Origin: Dechloromonas agitata is5 | Lineage (GTDB): Bacteria; Pseudomonadota; Gammaproteobacteria; Burkholderiales; Rhodocyclaceae | DNA length: 64,000 nucleotides | Assembly (NCBI RefSeq): GCF_000519045.1 | Contig: NZ_KI912532.1 | Coordinates: forward strand, 3,029,867-3,093,866 | Direction: 5' to 3' | In this document: piece after piece, positions 60,101 through 64,000 of the stretch | Layout: each line of letters begins with the position of its first letter | Numbering within the stretch: the stretch's first letter is position 1 | Translations under genes and position numbers: made by a program | The notes under the pieces: model-generated | What the model saw: only the letters and a program-made list of their open reading frames with translations | Told to the model about the DNA's origin: nothing | Database searches by the model: none

Positions 60101-61383
60101 CCCAGAACCCGGACAACAATTCCAGCGAAGCCCTGCGCGGTCTGCTGAACACGGCCGTCAAGGACGGCGCTGGCAAGCGGCGCTGGCTGCTGCTCGTCGG
60201 CGCGCTCGCCGCGCTGCTCGTCGGCATTGCCCTTTTTTCCGGCGGCGGCAATGGCACGACGGGCGAATTCATCACCGAGGAAGCCGCGCCCGGCAACCTG
60301 CTGGTCACTGCCTCGGCCAGCGGCACCTTGCAACCGACCAAATCGGTCGACGTCGGCAGCGAGCTTTCCGGCACGCTGGCCACGGTGCTGGTGCAGGAAA
60401 ACGACGTGGTCAGGAAAGGCCAGTTGCTCGCTGAACTGGATACGGCCAAGCTAAAGGATTCGGTGGACAAATCGCGGGCGGCGCTGGCAGCCGCCGAGGC
60501 GACGGTGATGCAGAAACAGGCCACGGTGGCCGAGGCGCGCGCCGCGCTGACCCGCATGCGCCGGGTGTCCGAACTGTCGGGCGGCAAGGTACCGGCCAAG
60601 ACCGAGCTGGAAGCGCAGGAGGCGGCGCTGCAACGCGCCGTGGCCGACGAAGCGAGCGCCCGCGCCGACGTGACGCAGGCCAAGGCGACGCTGAAGACCG
60701 ACGAAACCAATCTCGGCAAGGCGACCATCCGCTCGCCGGTGAATGGCGTGGTGCTGACGCGCAAGGTCGAGCCGGGGCAGACGGTGGCGGCGCAGATGAC
60801 GACGCCGGTGCTGTTCGTGCTGGCCGAGGATTTGGCGAAGATGGAACTCCAGGTCAAGGTCGACGAAGCCGACGTGGCCAACGTCAAGAATGGCCAGAAA
60901 GCGACCTTTACCGTCTCGGCCTGGCCGGGCCGCAAGTTCCCGGCGACCATCCAGCGCGTCGGTCTCGGCTCGACAACGACCGACAATGTCGTCACCTATA
61001 AAACCATCCTGCAAGTCACCAACGACGACTTGGCCTTGCGCCCCGGCATGACGGCGACGGCCAGCATCGTGACCGCCGAGCGCTCGGATGTCCTGCTAGT
61101 GCCCAACGCCGCGCTGCGCTTCACGCCGCCGACAGCGGACGCAGCCCCCAAACGCAGTCTGGTTTCCCGGCTGATTCCCGGCCCCCCCTCGGACACCAAG
61201 AAACGCCCGGCCGCAACCGCACAAAAAACCGACGAGGCGCGCGTCTGGGTGCTGAGCGAGCAAAGCCCGCAAGCGGTTGCAGTCAAAACGGGCGTCAGCA
61301 ACGGGCGCCAGACCGAGATTCTCGGCGGCGACCTGAAGGCCGGCATGGCGGTGATTACCGATTACCAGGAAGCGAAAAAGTGA
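60097..61383 (+). CDS. macA: MacA-type periplasmic adaptor (HlyD family)
   Basis: 428 aa. One N-terminal membrane helix (RRWLLLVGALAALLVGIALF). Barrel-sandwich hybrid and hairpin: SGTLQPTKSVDVGSELSGTL, a coiled coil about 110-190 and TIRSPVNGVVLTRKVEPGQT. Beta-barrel domain: VDEADVANVKNGQKATFTVS. Longer than E. coli MacA by about 55 residues because of a Pro/Lys-rich insert (RLIPGPPSDTKKRPAA) in the C-terminal domain. ATGA overlap with the outer-membrane factor gene. Confidence 0.9.
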   Translation: MTQNPDNNSSEALRGLLNTAVKDGAGKRRWLLLVGALAALLVGIALFSGGGNGTTGEFITEEAAPGNLLVTASASGTLQPTKSVDVGSELSGTLATVLVQENDVVRKGQLLAELDTAKLKDSVDKSRAALAAAEATVMQKQATVAEARAALTRMRRVSELSGGKVPAKTELEAQEAALQRAVADEASARADVTQAKATLKTDETNLGKATIRSPVNGVVLTRKVEPGQTVAAQMTTPVLFVLAEDLAKMELQVKVDEADVANVKNGQKATFTVSAWPGRKFPATIQRVGLGSTTTDNVVTYKTILQVTNDDLALRPGMTATASIVTAERSDVLLVPNAALRFTPPTADAAPKRSLVSRLIPGPPSDTKKRPAATAQKTDEARVWVLSEQSPQAVAVKTGVSNGRQTEILGGDLKAGMAVITDYQEAKK

Positions 61384-61422
61384 GCTGTTGCGGTCGACCC
61401 CGAAAAAAGGGCAAAAATCAAA

Positions 61423-62148
61423 ATGGCGGTCGCTGAATTGGGCGCGCCGCTGATCGAACTGCGCGCCATCACCAAAACCTATGGCGAAGGCCAGGCGGCG
61501 TTTCAGGCCTTGCGCGGCGTCGACCTGCAAATCGCGCAAGGTGAATTCGTCGCCGTGATGGGGCCGTCCGGCTCGGGCAAATCGACGGCGATGAACCTGC
61601 TCGGCTGCCTCGATACGCCGACCACCGGCGAGTACCTGTTTCGCGGCATCCACGTCGAACAACTCGACCGCAACCAGCGCGCCCTGCTGCGCCGCAATTG
61701 CCTGGGCTTCGTCTTTCAGGGCTTCAACCTGCTGGCGCGCACCTCGGCGCAGGAAAACGTCGAGCTGCCGCTGCTCTATCGCGGCGAGGCGGCCGACGTG
61801 CGCCACGCCCAGGCGCGGGCCGCGCTCGACAAGGTCGGGCTGGCCGGCTGGGAACACCACACGCCAGCCGAGCTGTCCGGCGGCCAGCAGCAGCGCGTCG
61901 CCATCGCCCGCGCCATCGTCACCAACCCGCTGGTGCTGCTGGCCGACGAGCCGACCGGCAACCTCGACAGCAAGCGCAGCCACGAAATCATGGAACTGCT
62001 GAGCCGGCTGAATGGCGAACAAGACATCACCGTCATCATGGTGACGCACGAGCCGGACATGGCGGCCTACGCGCGGCGCATCGTCCATTTTGTCGACGGG
62101 CTGGTCGCCAGCGACGAACGTCCGGGAGCCACCGAAGCATGCTGCTGA
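61423..62148 (+). CDS. MacB-type ABC transporter ATP-binding protein
   Basis: 241 aa, LolD/MacB-type ATPase. Walker [10 protein letters not shown] (about 47-55), Q-loop FVFQGFNLL, signature [10 protein letters not shown], Walker [14 protein letters not shown] and the His switch VMVTHEPD. In E. coli MacB this domain is fused to the permease; here they are two genes overlapping by 10 bp. Forms a mechanotransmission-type pump with the permease, MacA and the outer-membrane channel. Confidence 0.93.
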   Translation: MAVAELGAPLIELRAITKTYGEGQAAFQALRGVDLQIAQGEFVAVMGPSGSGKSTAMNLLGCLDTPTTGEYLFRGIHVEQLDRNQRALLRRNCLGFVFQGFNLLARTSAQENVELPLLYRGEAADVRHAQARAALDKVGLAGWEHHTPAELSGGQQQRVAIARAIVTNPLVLLADEPTGNLDSKRSHEIMELLSRLNGEQDITVIMVTHEPDMAAYARRIVHFVDGLVASDERPGATEACC

Positions 62149-63347
62149 ACGCCCTGCTGCTCGCCCTGCGCGAGATTCGCCGCAACCTGATGCGCTCTTT
62201 TTTGACGGTGCTCGGCATCGTCATCGGCGTCGCGGCGGTCATCACGATGGTCACGCTCGGCAACGGCGCCACGCAGATGGTCGCCAACCAGATCGCCAGC
62301 CTCGGCAGCAACCTGCTGATGGTGATGCCCGGCCAGCGGCTCGGGCCGGGGCGCGACAGTGCCGGGGCACCCAAATTCAAGAGCGCCGATGTCGAGGCGA
62401 TCCAGCAACAGATCAACGGCCTCAAGGTGGTGGCGCCGGTGGTCGGCAGCTCGGTCACGCTGGTGGCCGGCACGCAGAACTGGTCGTCCACGGTCAACGG
62501 CACGACCAACGATTATCTGATCGCCGGCAACTGGAAGCTGGCCGCCGGCCGCCTGTTCAGCGACGACGAGGAACGCGCCGGCAAGGCCGTGTGCATCATC
62601 GGCAACACGGTGAAGCGCGAGCTGTTCGGCAACCAGAGCCCGCTCGGCAATAGCATCCGCGTGAAGACCTTCGACTGCGAGGTGATCGGCCTGCTCGCCG
62701 CCAAGGGCCAGGGCGGCATGGGGCAGGATCAGGACGACACGGCGCTGATGCCCCTGCGCACCGTGCAGCGCCGGCTGACCGGCACGCTCGACATCGGCAT
62801 GATTATGGTCTCGCTCAAGGATACGACCGACTCTGCCGGAGTGATGACGCAACTGCGCAGCCTGCTGCGCGAACGGCGCAAGTTGGCCGACAACGTCGAC
62901 GACAACTTCAACGTGATGGACACCAAACAGATCGCCGAAACGCTGTCCGGCACCATCGGCACCATGACCGCGCTGCTCGGCGCGGTGGCGGCGGTCAGCC
63001 TGCTGGTCGGCGGCATCGGCATCATGAACATCATGCTGGTATCGGTGACCGAACGCACGCGTGAAATCGGCATCCGGCTGGCCATCGGCGCGCTGGAAAA
63101 CGAGGTATTGCTCCAGTTCCTGATCGAGGCCGTCGTGCTCTCCGCCTTCGGCGGGCTGGTCGGCGTCGCGCTCGCTTTCGTCGCCTGCCTTGGCCTGTCG
63201 AGCCTGATGCACATGCCTTTCCTGTTCAACCCCGGCATCAATCTCACTGCCTTCGGCTTCTCGGCAGCCATCGGTGTCCTGTTCGGCTATGTGCCGGCAC
63301 GACGCGCCGCGCAACTCGACCCGATTGCCGCATTGCGCCATGAATGA
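62139..63347 (+). CDS. MacB-type ABC transporter permease
   Basis: 402 aa. First helix with the MacB signature LREIRRNLMRSFLTVLGIVI and GVAAVITMVTLGNGA; a periplasmic MacB_PCD domain of about 210 residues; then three helices of the FtsX type (VGGIGIMNIMLVSVTERTRE, FLIEAVVLSAFGGLVGVALA, FGYVPARRAAQLDPIAALRH). No ATPase domain of its own; it starts 10 bp before the stop of the ATPase gene. The ATG at 62139 is the natural start of the family. Confidence 0.92.
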   Translation: MLLNALLLALREIRRNLMRSFLTVLGIVIGVAAVITMVTLGNGATQMVANQIASLGSNLLMVMPGQRLGPGRDSAGAPKFKSADVEAIQQQINGLKVVAPVVGSSVTLVAGTQNWSSTVNGTTNDYLIAGNWKLAAGRLFSDDEERAGKAVCIIGNTVKRELFGNQSPLGNSIRVKTFDCEVIGLLAAKGQGGMGQDQDDTALMPLRTVQRRLTGTLDIGMIMVSLKDTTDSAGVMTQLRSLLRERRKLADNVDDNFNVMDTKQIAETLSGTIGTMTALLGAVAAVSLLVGGIGIMNIMLVSVTERTREIGIRLAIGALENEVLLQFLIEAVVLSAFGGLVGVALAFVACLGLSSLMHMPFLFNPGINLTAFGFSAAIGVLFGYVPARRAAQLDPIAALRHE

Positions 63348-63716
63348 TCGGCAACAAGTCATCTCAGAAAAGGCGGACACCACACATCCGCTCTGCGCAG
63401 GAAGCAGAAGTCAGATCAGTTTTACTGCGGATATCAGCTGATCAGGAGGTTGTGCAGTGACGAGAGGCTGCCGCGCGCGCCCGCTCAAGGTTGGACGGCC
63501 GGTAGGCAAAACATTGCTGCCTGATCGCAACCGATGATGCAACGGCCGTTAAGGCCGACTTCCGGTCCTCGGCCTGAACTGCCGTTGGCCTGACGCACTC
63601 GGTCAGGCGGCAAAGCGCCGGTTACCTGTCGTTCAGCCGAAACTTTCGCTAAATGGCAGATTTCCGATGCACAACAGCGGTCTACATTCGGGAAGCACCA
63701 AGCGACTAACTACCGA
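63348..63716. other. Intergenic 369 bp, no gene recognised
   Basis: No supported ORF and no clear terminator. The stretch contains several short GC-rich dyads (for example CTGACGCACTCGGTCAG near 63591) but nothing assignable. Confidence 0.4.
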
Positions 63717-64000
63717 TCACACCCCCCGCACCAAACTCATCACCTGCCCCATATCCAGTGACTGCGCCTTATGTTCCATTTGCGGGAGGTACTGCTGCTG
63801 CAACTGCTTGGCAGGAGTCAGCAGGCTCTGGAAAGTTTCCTGTAACAACGCGGTGCTCATGGTCCGACCACCGGCGTAATACCGCTTCGCTACCTGTCCG
63901 AGCGCATAGGTGGTGGCGAACGAGAAGGCCATGCCGGTGGCAGCGCGACCGATCTTCCCAAAGGTCTTTCCTGCCGCCTTGCCCAGCAAGCCGCCCAACA
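63717..64000 (-). CDS. Partial gene at the right edge, possibly DUF697/YcjF-like
   Basis: The C-terminal ~93 residues only; the gene continues beyond the window. Gly/Lys-rich GLLGKAAGKTFGKIGRAATG, a short hydrophobic MAFSFATTYALGQVAKRYYA, and a helical tail (LLTPAKQLQQQYLPQMEHKA). The ATTYALGQVAKRYYAGG pattern occurs at the ends of DUF697-type membrane-associated proteins, but the match is weak. It is convergent with the MacB permease gene. Confidence 0.55.
   Translation of the reverse strand, partial: LGGLLGKAAGKTFGKIGRAATGMAFSFATTYALGQVAKRYYAGGRTMSTALLQETFQSLLTPAKQLQQQYLPQMEHKAQSLDMGQVMSLVRGV

Noticed and set aside
1..64000. CRISPR array, tRNA, rRNA or cas genes, expected with some Tn7-like systems
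   Set aside because: No regularly spaced repeats, cloverleaf-type sequence or Cas proteins were seen on either strand.

Overview
The window is GC-rich DNA of a Gram-negative bacterium. Gene content (MacAB efflux with a NodT/OprM-type outer-membrane factor, RelA, MASE1 kinase, polyphosphate kinase, TRAP transport, a cold-shock gene beside a second-type IF-1, an XdhABC operon) suggests a betaproteobacterium, most likely Rhodocyclales (Dechloromonas/Azonexus/Thauera relatives). That placement is inference from gene content and codon use; no rRNA or tRNA gene is present.

Left core, 1-34600: an operon of a class I amidohydrolase, a CPA2 antiporter and a carboxylate-amine ligase lies divergent to a MarR gene. 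Then come an OmpA-like lipoprotein, a MASE1 kinase/FixJ-type regulator pair, an Na+/H+ antiporter-like gene with a universal stress protein, a BON lipoprotein, a purine operon (ade-xdhA-xdhB-membrane protein-xdhC), a convergent TRAP transporter (fused DctQM, DctP, TatT), ppk1, a cold-shock gene, IF-1, a UbiB/ABC1-type kinase operon, a receiver-PAS-PAS-GGDEF protein, relA, an EamA transporter, mtfA and two alpha/beta hydrolases. The last core piece is the C-terminal ~100 codons of comEC, cut at 34600.

Accessory island, 34601 to about 54500, visibly poorer in G+C in its left half. It carries: (i) unrecognised genes; (ii) a complete type II CBASS operon, capV-dncV-cap2-cap3 (minus strand), divergent from a capH-capP regulator pair across an operator-rich gap; (iii) a second nucleotide-signalling pair, a DisA-N/CdaA-like (DAC) protein overlapping a gene for a 2TM-beta (Cap15-like) effector, the latter split by an IS3-family element; the 4-bp target duplication restores the reading frame exactly; (iv) a Tn7-like module with a TnsA-TnsB fusion, TnsC and TniQ; (v) an IS5-family element, an exonuclease remnant, a membrane-anchored Mrr-type nuclease and a thermonuclease gene that ends at a junction with a MobF (TrwC-like) relaxase fragment.

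Right part, 54500-64000: an orphan type IV prepilin and small genes lead back to core-like DNA: a Spy/CpxP-like gene with a perfect CpxR box, cpxR-cpxA, an outer-membrane factor with MacA-MacB type efflux genes, and the start of a convergent partial gene.

The most interesting locus is the DAC-like/2TM-beta pair. It has the two-gene layout of known nucleotide-signalling defences (synthase or sensor plus 2TM-beta membrane effector), but with a DisA-type fold in place of a CD-NTase or mCpol.
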